DNA of 37,908 nucleotides, taken from contig NZ_MTAV01000199.1 in NCBI RefSeq assembly GCF_002154695.1, positions 1 through 37,908 on the forward strand, given 5' to 3'. The notes beneath the pieces were generated by a model. It saw only the letters and a program-made list of their open reading frames with translations. It made no database searches and was not told the DNA's origin. The translations under genes and the position numbers were made by a program. Position 1 is the stretch's first letter; each line of letters begins with the position of its first letter. Positions 9,387-18,485 of the stretch are shown piece by piece. This DNA comes from Nostoc sp. T09. GTDB taxonomy: Bacteria > Cyanobacteriota > Cyanobacteriia > Cyanobacteriales > Nostocaceae.

Positions 9387-10310
9387 TTATCTCTCTTGAA
9401 TCTGCACCATTCGATTTAACAAATTCATTACTACAGAGATTGTCAAACTGAGTGTGAGATAAGTGAGCATAATGAGTAACATAACCTCTACTGCTCTCCC
9501 TGTTTGGTTAAAAGTTGTGGAAGAGACAAAATAAATATCGGGATAGCCAATGGCGATCGCTAAACTGGAATTTTTCATCAGATTGAGATATTGACTCGTC
9601 AGAGGCGGAATGATTACCCGCAATGCTTGGGGAAATATCACGAGACGCATTACTAAACTAGGTTTTAAGCCTAGCGATCGCGCTGCTTCCCATTGTCCTT
9701 TTGGTACTGATTGAATTCCGCCTCGGACAATTTCAGCAATAAATGCACCTGTATAAAAAGTTAAACCCAACAATAAAGCTGAAAATTCTGGAGATAATGT
9801 AAACCAAGGAAGTTCTGCACCATTTTGGCTCAGGTAAATCAACCCCCAAAGTGAAATTTTATTTTCTGTCTTGGGAAATCCGAGGAAAACCGCAAAGTAC
9901 CAAAACAGCAATTGCAGCAGTAAAGGTGTATTACGGAAAATTTCCACGTAAACTAGGGCAATATTCCGTACTAGCCAGTTATCAGAGAGCCGAGCAATTC
10001 CTGCACTTACTCCTACAATTGTTGTGAGGAGAATTCCCGCAATTGCTACTCGCAATGAATTAATTAGTCCTACCCACAAGGCGCGGCTGTAGGTATCAGT
10101 TGGTTTGTAGGTAATTAGAGTTTCACCAATATCGAAAGATGCTTGTTGTTTAAGAAAATCAAAGCCGAACTGAATACCTAGTTGCTGTAGATTGCGATTA
10201 AGATTGCTCCATAGTATTGTGACTAGAACTGCTGCTAAAAATACAGCTATCAATTGTCCTGCAATACGCCAAAAACGGCGATCGCGCCACAACAATTTTA
10301 GATTAGTCAT
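9387..10310 (-). CDS. natG: Amino-acid ABC transporter permease (NatG-like)
   Basis: Second permease of the uptake system; 307 residues. After an N-terminal transmembrane segment (about 14-32) and a periplasmic stretch with QASFDIGETLITY, the transport domain begins near ALWVGLINSLRVAIAGILL. The EAA loop reads IVRGGIQSVPKGQWEAARSLGLKP, split by the usual spacing from IIPPLTSQYLNLMKNSSLA. These are typical of polar amino acid permeases. It lies between the binding-protein and second permease genes on the minus strand. Its first codons (MTN) are also repeat-derived. The 191-bp gap to natF holds repeat DNA, so whether natF and natG share one transcript is open. Confidence 0.88.
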   Translation of the reverse strand: MTNLKLLWRDRRFWRIAGQLIAVFLAAVLVTILWSNLNRNLQQLGIQFGFDFLKQQASFDIGETLITYKPTDTYSRALWVGLINSLRVAIAGILLTTIVGVSAGIARLSDNWLVRNIALVYVEIFRNTPLLLQLLFWYFAVFLGFPKTENKISLWGLIYLSQNGAELPWFTLSPEFSALLLGLTFYTGAFIAEIVRGGIQSVPKGQWEAARSLGLKPSLVMRLVIFPQALRVIIPPLTSQYLNLMKNSSLAIAIGYPDIYFVSSTTFNQTGRAVEVMLLIMLTYLTLSLTISVVMNLLNRMVQIQER

Positions 10311-10501
10311 TAGTCATTTGTGCTTTCTTACAAAGTTCTGCTCGCCAGAAGCCGGCGCTCCGACGCCAGTTGCTTTCCGACGCAAGGCGACAGGAACGCA
10401 CTGGCTCGACTTTGCGCTTTGTCATTTGTCAAGGGTCAAAAGTCAACAGTCAAGAGTCATTTCTCCGCGACCCTGCGTCTGTTTATCTTCCTTATCTCTC
10501 A
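10311..10501. repeat. Repeat-filled spacer between natF and natG
   Basis: Heptamer-type units flank a G+C-rich block (about 10340-10415) containing CCGGCG and CGACGC motifs, followed by loose TCAA-GAGTCA-type units to about 10460. It interrupts what would be one operon. No gene is seen. Confidence 0.65.
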
Positions 10502-11569
10502 TCAGCGGAACGGTGGAGAATAGAGTAATCCGCCTTTTGACCAAAGTTGATTTTGACCGCGCGCTAGATTGAGTTTTGTCTTTGCTCCAAGATTGCGATC
10601 GTAAACCTCGCTATAGTTACCGACGTGCTTGACTATTCTGGCTGCAAAGTCGTTAGTTAAACCAAGGCTCTCACCAAGGTTGCCTTCTGTTCCTAAAAAT
10701 CGTTTAATATCTGGGTCATTACTAGTAGCGAATTGTGCCACATTTTGGGAATTAATGCCTAACTCTTCGGCTTTTACGAGAGAATACACTACCCACTTGA
10801 CAGCATCAGCCCACTTAGTATCTCCTTTGGCGACTGCTGGCGCTAGTGGTTCTGAAGAAATGACTTCATCAAGAATCACGTTATCTTCTGGTTTGGGTAG
10901 AATTGAGCGCCGAGAAACTAATGCTGAACGATCAGCTGTAATACCGTCGCAACGTCCCTCAGCATAAGTAGCAAAGGTAATGTTAACGTCCTCAAAAACA
11001 ACAGGTTTGTAAGTAATACCCCGTTTCCGCATTTGGTCTGCCAAGTTCTGCTCGGTAGTAGTACCAGTTTGAACGCAAATGGCCTTGCCTTTAAGATCTG
11101 CTAGGGCTTTGATATTACTATTTTTGCGAACCATAATTGCTTGACCGTCATAAAAAACAACAGGCGCAAATTCTAAGCCAACAGAGGTTGTGCGGCTAAG
11201 CGTCCATGTAGTGTTACGGCTGAGAATATCTACTTCCCCAGTTTGCAAAGCTGTAAATCGTTCTTTGGAATTGAGATTGCGATACTCTACTGCATCTGGG
11301 TTGTCAAATAAAGCTGCTGCTATGGCCCGACAGATATCAACGTCGATTCCACTGTATTTACCGTCAGTCCCGACAAAGCTAAATCCTGGCACTTCACCAC
11401 TGACACCGCAAATTAGCTGACCACGGTTTTTTACTGTATCCCAACGATTTTTAATTACTTGTGTTGCTGAAGTGCTGGATGTGTTAGCGGTATTTCCGGA
11501 CTCTCCACTACAAGCAGTAATGGCAAATATGAGGGGCGCGATCGCTAAAATTAACGCTGATTTCCGCAT
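10502..11569 (-). CDS. natF: Periplasmic amino-acid-binding lipoprotein (NatF-like, AapJ family)
   Basis: Extracytoplasmic substrate-binding protein that captures amino acids for the permease pair; 355 residues. The signal peptide ends in a lipobox, ITAC, with C20 as the lipid-attachment residue, followed by a Ser/Thr-rich linker. The family 3 fold is clear: GQLICGVSGEVPGFSF, the GIDVDICRAIAAALF segment, FTALQTGEVDILSRNTTWTL, and LKGKAICVQTGTTTEQNLA. The length and the EPLAPAVAKGDTKW region fit the AapJ/BztA subgroup for acidic and neutral amino acids. It is the first gene of the minus-strand cluster, with about 630 bp of non-coding DNA upstream. I found no convincing GTA-N8-TAC NtcA site just upstream. 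Confidence 0.9.
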   Translation of the reverse strand: MRKSALILAIAPLIFAITACSGESGNTANTSSTSATQVIKNRWDTVKNRGQLICGVSGEVPGFSFVGTDGKYSGIDVDICRAIAAALFDNPDAVEYRNLNSKERFTALQTGEVDILSRNTTWTLSRTTSVGLEFAPVVFYDGQAIMVRKNSNIKALADLKGKAICVQTGTTTEQNLADQMRKRGITYKPVVFEDVNITFATYAEGRCDGITADRSALVSRRSILPKPEDNVILDEVISSEPLAPAVAKGDTKWADAVKWVVYSLVKAEELGINSQNVAQFATSNDPDIKRFLGTEGNLGESLGLTNDFAARIVKHVGNYSEVYDRNLGAKTKLNLARGQNQLWSKGGLLYSPPFR

Positions 11570-12239
11570 AAATCTTATGGACTTTCACCAGGTAAATATG
11601 TGTTTCCTACTACAATTTCTCTGTGAAATTAGGTAGATGATTGTAATATAAAACTTTTTGGGCATCTGTGTTGAAGTTGTTTTTCTAAAAGTAGGATTTG
11701 AAGATTTTACTTGTTTTTCAAACTGCTTCAAATATATCAATGTGTAGCTTTAAAACCCTTATTTGAAAAACAAATATTGGTTGCTTTGTAATTGCTATAA
11801 TTTTCTTAAATTTAATTTTTGAAATAACTTACACCAAATAAATATTTATCATTATCAATATAATTTATAATTAAATTGTTAGCAAATATTGATATGTGCA
11901 TCGTTAAAACTTCATATTTTTTCTAAAATTTAATATGAACTATTGCGAATTTTTAACTAAATTCAAGAAATCTAATTAAATCTAAAATCAAATTATTGCA
12001 GTGCTATGAAACCCAGCCTGACAGCTAAAAAGATGGTTTTTTTGTAGATATCCCAACCACAGTTTTCTCACTCTAAGAAATTTTGAATTCCACGCAACGT
12101 TACTGGCTTGGCTAATAAACGAGAGCTTGATCGCATACTTGAATGAAAGCAAAAGTAATTGCACTAACCTAAGCATCTGCCACTAGCAGGTTAAACTAGG
12201 TTGGGTAACAGCTGCTCCACCGTTCCTTATGAGGCTTTT
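11570..12239. other. A+T-rich divergent spacer (670 bp)
   Basis: Lies between the divergently read natF (minus) and YbjN-like (plus) genes, so it should hold both promoters. No reading frame with recognisable homology is present; a 62-codon minus-strand frame at 11988-12176 looks accidental. I could not define boxes or operators with confidence. Confidence 0.5.
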
Positions 12240-12797
12240 ATGGGAGCTAATCTGAAACAGATTGCTAAATACTTAGACAACCTTGGTTGGGAATATCGTT
12301 TTGATGACGAAGAAGAACGTATTATCACAGGTGTGGAAGCTGATAACCTAGAAGACTTCCTGATAGTTGTTCAATTGGATGAGGAGGGAAAATTTTTCCG
12401 CGTATTTGCTCCTCAGGTTCTGGCAGGAGTTCAAGAGCATCCTCATAAGGGAGCTATCCTACAGACAATGCTGGCTATTTCTTGGGAAACCAAAATGCTG
12501 CAATGGGAGTATGACCCATCTGATGGTGAAATCCGTGCCATTATCGAGTTTCCCTTAGAAGACTCGATTCTCACAGAAAAACAATTTAATCGTTGTTTAA
12601 GCGGGTTAATTCAGATTGTTGACAACATAGCGATGCCACGCTTGAAAGAGGTAATGGAAACAGGTCTAGATCCAGGGAATATAGAACTTGGGGAAAGGCT
12701 GTTACTGAGTATTCAAGAAGAGGCTCCTGGATTACTAGAAATCCTAGAAAAGGCAATGGAAGCCAGGAAAAAGCGGGGAAGTTTTCCCAACGAGTGA
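12240..12797 (+). CDS. YbjN/type III chaperone-like conserved cyanobacterial protein
   Basis: Acidic soluble protein of 185 residues; function unknown. It opens ANLKQIAKYLDNLGWEYRFD and continues with alternating strands and helices (FLIVVQLDEEGKFFRVFAPQ, AILQTMLAISWETKMLQWEY), a pattern of the YbjN/type III secretion chaperone-like fold. There is no signal peptide or membrane segment, and the C-terminal helix ends in a basic ARKKRGS tail. I chose ATG 12240, which has GAGG five bases upstream; an in-frame TTG at 12201 lacks such a site. The DUF3318 gene follows 77 bp later on the same strand and may be co-transcribed. Confidence 0.7.
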   Translation: MGANLKQIAKYLDNLGWEYRFDDEEERIITGVEADNLEDFLIVVQLDEEGKFFRVFAPQVLAGVQEHPHKGAILQTMLAISWETKMLQWEYDPSDGEIRAIIEFPLEDSILTEKQFNRCLSGLIQIVDNIAMPRLKEVMETGLDPGNIELGERLLLSIQEEAPGLLEILEKAMEARKKRGSFPNE

Positions 12798-12874
12798 GGC
12801 GGATTATCACTGAAATAGCTATACTCCAAAGTGATACCCTCACTATATACTGAATTTTTCTAGGGCTGGATTTT

Positions 12875-13519
12875 ATGACATCCTATGCAACCTCCTCTGC
12901 CAAAGCGGAAATGAGTGAACTTCGGCGGTTGAAAGGCTTACTACCGCCAGAATTGCAGAGCTGGGTCACGGTTGAAGGCACAACTGAGGTCAATCCACCC
13001 CTGATCCGCAGCGAAGAAATTGGTAAAGACCAGGTAGAAATTCAAATTGACCTGGTGAAATGGGATAGCCTCGCAATGGATCAGCGTAATCTGCTGTTTT
13101 GGCACGAAGTCGCCCGCATTCAAAATGACACAATTCCCAAAGATGGTTGGGAAATGGCAGCACTGGCTATCGGTTTAGGTGGTGCTGTCGGTGAGTTGTG
13201 GGTACAGGATGGATTGTTACTAGTTTTAGCATTAGCACTTTGTGGCGTTTCCGGCTGGCGACTATATCAAAAAAATAACGGAGAAAAGCAACTAAAAGAA
13301 TTGGTTGATGCGGACGATAAAGCGATCGCTCTTGCAACTCGCTTTGGTTATAGCCTCCCTAACGCCTACAAGAGTTTGGGTAGCGCCTTAAAAACCTTGA
13401 TTGATAACACTCCCAGCAAGCGTCAGCGGTCTAGATATGAAGCACGGCTCTCTGCCCTCAAACGCAGTGCCAATAAAGCAAAAGCTAAATCTAAAACTGT
13501 AGATGAAGGTGGATTCTAA
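12875..13519 (+). CDS. DUF3318 membrane-associated protein
   Basis: Conserved cyanobacterial protein of 214 residues and unknown function. The N-terminal part contains MSELRRLKGLLPPELQSWV and the segment LVKWDSLAMDQRNLLFWHEVARIQ, typical of DUF3318. One or two hydrophobic segments follow (about 91-127: MAALAIGLGGAVGELW and GLLLVLALALCGVSGW), then a Lys-rich C-terminal tail. FWHEVARI looks superficially like an HExxH-type metal site but lacks the second histidine (it reads H-E-V-A-R), so I do not call it a peptidase. It is probably co-transcribed with the YbjN-like gene upstream and converges on queE. Confidence 0.8.
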   Translation: MTSYATSSAKAEMSELRRLKGLLPPELQSWVTVEGTTEVNPPLIRSEEIGKDQVEIQIDLVKWDSLAMDQRNLLFWHEVARIQNDTIPKDGWEMAALAIGLGGAVGELWVQDGLLLVLALALCGVSGWRLYQKNNGEKQLKELVDADDKAIALATRFGYSLPNAYKSLGSALKTLIDNTPSKRQRSRYEARLSALKRSANKAKAKSKTVDEGGF

Positions 13520-13539
13520 CAGTGCTGAGGAGCTAGTCG

Positions 13540-13739
13540 TGCGGTGAAGAAGCAGCGCGGTCTTGGGGAGCCACTCCGTTGGGCAGTGAGTCTAGCGCTG
13601 CGGGAGGGTTCCCCTCATGAGCGACTACTCAAAGGGTGTCCCGACTTGAGCGTAGACGCCTGTGGGGCCGCTTCTCGTAGAGTACTGCCGTTGCTGTGTA
13701 ACGAGTACCGAGTCAATTACACTCAGCACTCGCTACTGT
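13540..13739. repeat. G+C-rich repeat between convergent genes
   Basis: About 200 bp of G+C-rich sequence filling the gap between the DUF3318 and queE stop codons. It has several short inverted motifs (CTAGCGCTGCGGGAGGG and GTAGACGCCTG-type words). A 102-codon frame here (13544-13852) runs into queE on the other strand and has no protein-like character. It resembles the island at 4325-4585. Confidence 0.55.
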
Positions 13740-14537
13740 TTAAAGCTGGTTTAACATTTTATGAGTTTGAGGCACAACACGGACATACTTCACAAACTGC
13801 TTCATTAAAGCTTGCCACTTCAAAACCTGTTCTGGAGAAGGGGCAAGTATAGGTATTGCCGTTAATTTTTCAGATACAGCCAAAGGTGTGACAGGTTGTA
13901 AAAACACTGGAATATCGGGACTAACGGCTGCCACCAACAAAGCTGAACGTTCCAATTCAGCTGGGTCTGTTTTTTGCGAAACAATTATCTTGACAAAAAC
14001 ATTTAAATGTGAATCATGACATAATTTCAGGCATTGTGCGTGTTCTTGCCAATAGCTTTCACCGCTGACACTAGGTAGCTTGAGATCCATACCTACCGAG
14101 TCTAGGTAGGGCAGAATTATAGCCAATTGTTCTGGGCGATGACCTCCCGTCTCCAAATATATGGGTAAATTGGTAAGCGATCGCACTTGTGGTAGAAATA
14201 GCGCCAAAAATGGGGCATGAAGAAGCGGTTCGCCCCCAGTTAAGCTAATGCTATCGTGTAGAGAAGGTAAATTTTGCCGTTCAACCCATTCTAATAGCCT
14301 AGTTATTGGGATAGGATTGGAGTGCACTTCAAAATCCCGGACTCCTGGGGTTCGCTCTATCCTACAGGTAGAGGGTGCATTCCAAGTATGGGCGCTATCG
14401 CAAAAGTGGCAACGTAAGTCACAAAAAGCAAAGCGAATAAAAATTTGACGTGTCCCCACATTCAGTCCTTCCCCTTGAATAGCAGAAAAGACCTCTATCA
14501 GGCGTGCAGTAGTTTTAACCGTAGTTTTAGCAGTCAT
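13740..14537 (-). CDS. queE: 7-carboxy-7-deazaguanine synthase QueE (radical SAM)
   Basis: Converts 6-carboxy-5,6,7,8-tetrahydropterin to 7-carboxy-7-deazaguanine, a step of queuosine and other 7-deazaguanine synthesis; soluble, [4Fe-4S] and SAM dependent. The 265-residue protein begins with the QueE signature EVFSAIQGEG (15-24). The radical SAM cluster motif is C39-x3-C43-x2-C46 (FCDLRCHFCDS), and the SAM-binding GGEP lies at 101-104. LYLETGG-like (PIYLETGGHRP) and DLKLPSVSGE segments follow. It is a lone minus-strand gene; no other queuosine genes are in the window. Confidence 0.93.
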   Translation of the reverse strand: MTAKTTVKTTARLIEVFSAIQGEGLNVGTRQIFIRFAFCDLRCHFCDSAHTWNAPSTCRIERTPGVRDFEVHSNPIPITRLLEWVERQNLPSLHDSISLTGGEPLLHAPFLALFLPQVRSLTNLPIYLETGGHRPEQLAIILPYLDSVGMDLKLPSVSGESYWQEHAQCLKLCHDSHLNVFVKIIVSQKTDPAELERSALLVAAVSPDIPVFLQPVTPLAVSEKLTAIPILAPSPEQVLKWQALMKQFVKYVRVVPQTHKMLNQL

Positions 14538-14756
14538 GGGATGATATCAACGCGATCGCGCCGCGTCTTCACGAAAGCAAGTAAGTTTTTTAGCCTCTTG
14601 TTCTATTGTGAATCGTCACTGGCAATCTACCATCTCTCCCAATTAACTAACAATTAGTCCTGATTCCTCCTAATTGTAGATGAGGATAGGTAATTACATG
14701 AGGACAAATAATGTTTGGCAGCTTACATTTACACGGCAACTAAAGTGCAGAGCTTC

Positions 14757-15779
14757 ATGACTAGCCAACCGCAAGAGGTCGTTCCAGTTACTTCTTTAAA
14801 TGAAACAGCAATAGTGCAGGTTCCGGCTCGGTTAAGCGTGCTTGAGGCCGTAGGCTTTAAGCAAACTTGCCAAGAGTTAATCCAGGCAAATGCACATCTC
14901 AAGCAAATAATCATTGACTTTCACCAAACTACTTTTATGGATAGCAGTGGTTTAGGTGCTCTGGTCAGTAATTTTAAAACTGCCAAGGAAAAACAAGTAT
15001 TATTTATACTACGTAATGTCAATCCTCCAGTAATGGCAGTCCTAAACCTCACAGGATTGGATCAAGTTTTTTCAATTGAATCATTGGGTATTGTACCGCA
15101 AAAAGAACAACACGATCCCCAAGATGCTCAGGTCTTTTCTTCTCGTAAGGTTGAGCAGCTACCTACTACTCATCCTTCTGTGGCATCTTGGATGAAACGG
15201 TTGCTTGATATTGTTGGGGCAGTAATAGGTTTGGTAATTACAGGCATTTTACTAATTCCCATTGCGGTTGCGATTCAAATCGATGATCCCGGCCCGATTT
15301 TCTTTAGCCAAACCCGCTGTGGTTGGATGGGGAAGCGTTTTGAAATTTGGAAATTTCGCTCCATGTGTGTGGATGCAGAGGCTAAAAAATCTCAAGTGCA
15401 AAACCAAGTACAAGGTGCTTTCTTCAAAAATGAGAGCGATTTTAGAGTGACGCGGGTAGGGCGCTTTTTACGGCGAACTAGTCTAGATGAATTGCCGCAA
15501 TTTTGGAATGTTCTTCAAGGAGATATGAGCTTAGTTGGTACAAGGCCACCTACGCCTGATGAAGTAGAACGCTATGAAGTACCTGAATGGCAACGCTTGG
15601 ATGTTAAACCTGGTATGACTGGCGAATGGCAAGTAAATGGAAGGTCGAAAGTACGCAGTTTTGAAGATGTAATTCGCTTAGATTTGCAGTATCAAAAAAA
15701 TTGGAGTTTACTGTACGATTTCAAGCTAATTTTCAAAACGATAGCCATTCTATTTCATAAAAATAGTGGTGCAGTTTAG
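14757..15779 (+). CDS. STAS domain fused to a bacterial sugar transferase
   Basis: The N-terminal part (about residues 10-105) is a STAS/anti-sigma-antagonist-like domain with the phosphorylatable-serine motif FMDSSGLGALV. The C-terminal part is a polyprenyl-phosphate sugar-1-phosphate transferase: a membrane helix (LLDIVGAVIGLVITGILLIP), then DDPGPIFFSQTRCGWMGK, FEIWKFRSM, RRTSLDELPQFWNVLQGDMS, VGTRPPTPDEV and KPGMTGEWQVNGRS. It should start repeat-unit synthesis of an exopolysaccharide at the membrane. I chose ATG 14757 (340 residues); an in-frame TTG at 14715 adds 14 unsupported residues. The fusion suggests partner-switch (phosphorylation) control of the transferase, which is an inference. 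Confidence 0.9.
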   Translation: MTSQPQEVVPVTSLNETAIVQVPARLSVLEAVGFKQTCQELIQANAHLKQIIIDFHQTTFMDSSGLGALVSNFKTAKEKQVLFILRNVNPPVMAVLNLTGLDQVFSIESLGIVPQKEQHDPQDAQVFSSRKVEQLPTTHPSVASWMKRLLDIVGAVIGLVITGILLIPIAVAIQIDDPGPIFFSQTRCGWMGKRFEIWKFRSMCVDAEAKKSQVQNQVQGAFFKNESDFRVTRVGRFLRRTSLDELPQFWNVLQGDMSLVGTRPPTPDEVERYEVPEWQRLDVKPGMTGEWQVNGRSKVRSFEDVIRLDLQYQKNWSLLYDFKLIFKTIAILFHKNSGAV

Positions 15780-15837
15780 CCGATTACTTTGATTTTTAAT
15801 TGGTCACTAAGTCGTAAATTTCAAAATTAATTGATGT

Positions 15838-15870
15838 GTGCGCCTCAGCAGCATTTACGCTGGGGCGCAC
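15838..15870. terminator. Bidirectional terminator hairpin between convergent genes
   Basis: A 12-bp stem (15838-15849 with 15859-15870, one G-T pair, 9-nt loop) is followed on the plus strand by AATTTCTTT and on the minus strand by an A/T-rich stretch. It lies between the sugar transferase gene (plus) and phoX (minus), and can end both. Confidence 0.75.
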
Positions 15871-16007
15871 AATTTCTTTAGTAACTTATGTGATGTATAA
15901 CATTCAGTGGCAAACTCTGATAATTAAACTGTCGAGAATTATAGTTACTAGAAATTTATGACAGGGTGGAGAGGAGAATATTGACAAATACCACCCGATT
16001 GCCATTT

Positions 16008-18353
16008 TTAAATAAACCTACCCAGCGAACTTTTCCGACGAATGCCAATTACAGACGGACGAGGGACACCTGTAGATTGACCTTTACCACCGTCAGCTGG
16101 GGAAATATTACTGGGCCAGCTACTACCACGAGGTACAGTGCGATTTTGTTTGAATGTCGTGCCATTCAAATCTAATAATTCGATACTGCGGCTCAGCATT
16201 GTACCATCGTTAATTGGGCAATCTTCACCAGGATGCTGCACTGAAATAATTAGTGTATCCCCCACAAAAGTAGGCCCAGTCATTTCACAACGCACTGGCC
16301 CGTGAGCAAACGGTATTACCTGTCCCGCATTAGTACCACTGGTGGGGATAAAGAACAGCCAGTTATTGCCAAAAACTCCCGTCAAATCGGAAACGTTACC
16401 ACTAGCTGTGTGACTGATAGTAGTTTGCTTACCAACAGCACCAGTATTAAAACCGTTATGGGTGTTGGTAGACATATCTGTTACACCCCAAACATTAGCG
16501 CGATCGTCGAAAACTAAGTTATCTACATTGGCAAAACCAGCCCCAGACACCGAATCGGCTTCTCCACCTTGGGCTAATCTCTGCCAGCGGAAGGTAAGGC
16601 CTGTACCATCGGCACTATCTTCAATAATCTTGTATAATCCCCCTGACTGCTGCGTGGCATTAGCAGTATTGTTTAACTTGGCAACGTGGAAAATTCGCGA
16701 ATCAGGATAACCATCGCTTCCTGGCGCACCATCGGTATAAGCAATGAAAACCTCTTGAGTACGCGGATGGATTTCGATATCTTCTGGACGGGCGGTGGGA
16801 GTTCCCCCGATTAAGTTTGCGGCTAAAAAGGCATCAGACAGAACCGCACCTTGGGTAGTGTAAAAGTTAGATAATTTTTTATTCTGATAAGCAGGTAGTA
16901 TTTTCGCTTCGTTAGTGCGATCGCATTTGAAAATACCACCATCTTCAGTTTGTCCGGCTATACCTTTACGCTTTGGTAAGGGTAAATGACCTTCTTTTTG
17001 CACTTTTCCTAAAGCCGCAAATTCCACGGAAGACAGTACAGTTGGTGCAATCGGATTAGTAGCAGTAGTTAAAACTAAAGGTATCCATTGACCTGTACCA
17101 TCTGGGTTGTAACGGGCAACATATAAAGTCCCTTCTTCCCACAATCGGCTATTACTTTTACTGCTTGGCGAGGAAACTTTACCTGCGCTGACAAATTTCC
17201 AGGTATGTCCTCCGCGTCTGTCATCACCCATGTAGGCGACTAACTTCTTTCCGGCTGCAACCCTCATGGCGACGTTTTCATGGTGGTAACGACCTAAGCA
17301 AGTGTGTTTACGGGGACGGAATTTCGGGTTAGTGGGGTCAATTTCCACAATCCAGCCATATTTTTCCCCAACCAAACCAAAAGTTTTGCCAGTACTGCCA
17401 TCGGTGTAACCTATTTGAGTACCATCACTTTTAACTGCTTCTGTGACACCAACTTGATTTTGAAAGTTTTCTTCAGCAGATAAAATAGTTCCCCAAGGTG
17501 TTGTACCACCAGAACAGTTGTAGGCAGTACCAATGATTTTGTTACCTAATCCATCGGTACTCAGATTAAAAACTTGAGTTGCAGCCGGTCCAGTAGCAAT
17601 TAAATAGTTTTGGTTGCCTTTTTGATAGCTGAGATTTCCCCAAGAAGTGACAGTTTGATAGCCGTCAGTTCTTTGGCTATTAATTCCCAATCCTGAAAGA
17701 CCATGAATGCGGCGATTTTTAGCGTCTTTAACAACCGCAAAACGCTTGCTAGTTTTATTGCGAGAAATCCGAATAATAGAACCGCCCAGATTATATAAAA
17801 ATTCCCCTTCAACTTGAATATTTTTACTAGTAGGTAAAGCCCAGCCAATCACAGGTTCAAAGGCGGTAGGTAGTCCAGCTAAATCATCAGCAGCCTCTAT
17901 TACGACCGCAGAAATAGGGTAGCTCACATATTCGTGATTTACCCATAAATAACCTTCATCTTTATTCTTACTTAGGGGAATGAAAGCGGTGTAATCACAG
18001 TTGTAGCCTACATATTCTTCTTGATTAGAAAACACGCGATCGCCCCAACTCACAATTACATAACGTTCATATTCTGGGGGCACTACCACGTCATCAACGA
18101 CTTTATAGCTAGTTAAATTTACATCCTCAGATACATTCAATTCCTTTCCCTTTCCTATTCCCGTTGGTAAAAAATTCTTGTGTTGTTGATAAATTGGTAG
18201 AGGGTGGGGTAACCGGACTGGTGTAAAGTTAAGTGGTTTTATTTTCTTTTCTGCAATACTAGAAGCAGTACTGAAGTTTTTCGCTCCCCATAAAGCAGCA
18301 CTTACACTACCAGCAAAAAATATTAAAATTTGTCTACGACTCAATTTAGACAT
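16008..18353 (-). CDS. phoX: PhoX-family (DUF839) alkaline phosphatase, Tat-exported
   Basis: Predicted secreted calcium/iron-dependent phosphomonoesterase for use of organic phosphate; 781 residues. The N terminus has a twin-arginine signal (S5-R6-R7-Q-I-L followed by a hydrophobic stretch to about residue 24). The mature part carries DUF839 landmarks: GYLWVNHEYVSYP, NCSGGTTPWGTILSAEENFQ, GRYHHENVAM, VAYMGDDRRGGHTWKFV, EGTLYVARYNPDG and the PEDIEIHPRTQEVFIAYTDG stretch. E-E-N and N-H-E motifs are the metal ligands in characterised members. It is a single minus-strand gene converging on the sugar transferase gene. PhoX genes are normally induced by phosphate starvation; a possible Pho-like site is listed separately. 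Confidence 0.9.
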   Translation of the reverse strand: MSKLSRRQILIFFAGSVSAALWGAKNFSTASSIAEKKIKPLNFTPVRLPHPLPIYQQHKNFLPTGIGKGKELNVSEDVNLTSYKVVDDVVVPPEYERYVIVSWGDRVFSNQEEYVGYNCDYTAFIPLSKNKDEGYLWVNHEYVSYPISAVVIEAADDLAGLPTAFEPVIGWALPTSKNIQVEGEFLYNLGGSIIRISRNKTSKRFAVVKDAKNRRIHGLSGLGINSQRTDGYQTVTSWGNLSYQKGNQNYLIATGPAATQVFNLSTDGLGNKIIGTAYNCSGGTTPWGTILSAEENFQNQVGVTEAVKSDGTQIGYTDGSTGKTFGLVGEKYGWIVEIDPTNPKFRPRKHTCLGRYHHENVAMRVAAGKKLVAYMGDDRRGGHTWKFVSAGKVSSPSSKSNSRLWEEGTLYVARYNPDGTGQWIPLVLTTATNPIAPTVLSSVEFAALGKVQKEGHLPLPKRKGIAGQTEDGGIFKCDRTNEAKILPAYQNKKLSNFYTTQGAVLSDAFLAANLIGGTPTARPEDIEIHPRTQEVFIAYTDGAPGSDGYPDSRIFHVAKLNNTANATQQSGGLYKIIEDSADGTGLTFRWQRLAQGGEADSVSGAGFANVDNLVFDDRANVWGVTDMSTNTHNGFNTGAVGKQTTISHTASGNVSDLTGVFGNNWLFFIPTSGTNAGQVIPFAHGPVRCEMTGPTFVGDTLIISVQHPGEDCPINDGTMLSRSIELLDLNGTTFKQNRTVPRGSSWPSNISPADGGKGQSTGVPRPSVIGIRRKSSLGRFI

Positions 18354-18429
18354 CCAACTTTCCTCTGCAATTACAGAAAAAATTTAGTGATAGGTAAATA
18401 TTTTCAGAATCAGTCATGATTATTGAATC

Positions 18430-18467
18430 GCTGATTAATGGTATTGCTCAGTAATTCATTAATCAGC
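18430..18467. promoter_or_regulatory. Inverted repeat in the phoX leader (possible operator or stem-loop)
   Basis: GCTGATTAATG at 18430-18440 and its exact complement at 18457-18467, about 80-110 bp above the phoX ATG. Read as RNA it would form a stem with a 16-nt loop; read as DNA it could bind a dimeric regulator. There is no U-run, so it is not an obvious terminator. Confidence 0.4.
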
Positions 18468-18485
18468 AACAAACCTACATATAAA

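Noticed and set aside
11570-11660. NtcA site (GTA-N8-TAC) before natF
   Set aside because: GTA and TAC words occur but not at the 8-base spacing in a sensible position.
11988-12176. 62-codon minus-strand frame in the natF divergent spacer
   Set aside because: A+T-rich, no recognisable motif; more likely chance.
13082-13130. HExxH-type zinc site in the DUF3318 protein
   Set aside because: The segment FWHEVARI lacks the second His of the motif.
13544-13852. 102-codon plus-strand frame
   Set aside because: It lies in G+C-rich repeat DNA and runs antisense into queE; the translation shows no protein-like pattern.
16008-18353. Short frames antisense to phoX (for example 16302-16517 and 17600-17848)
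   Set aside because: They lie wholly within phoX, which has clear domain evidence over its full length, so they are shadows.
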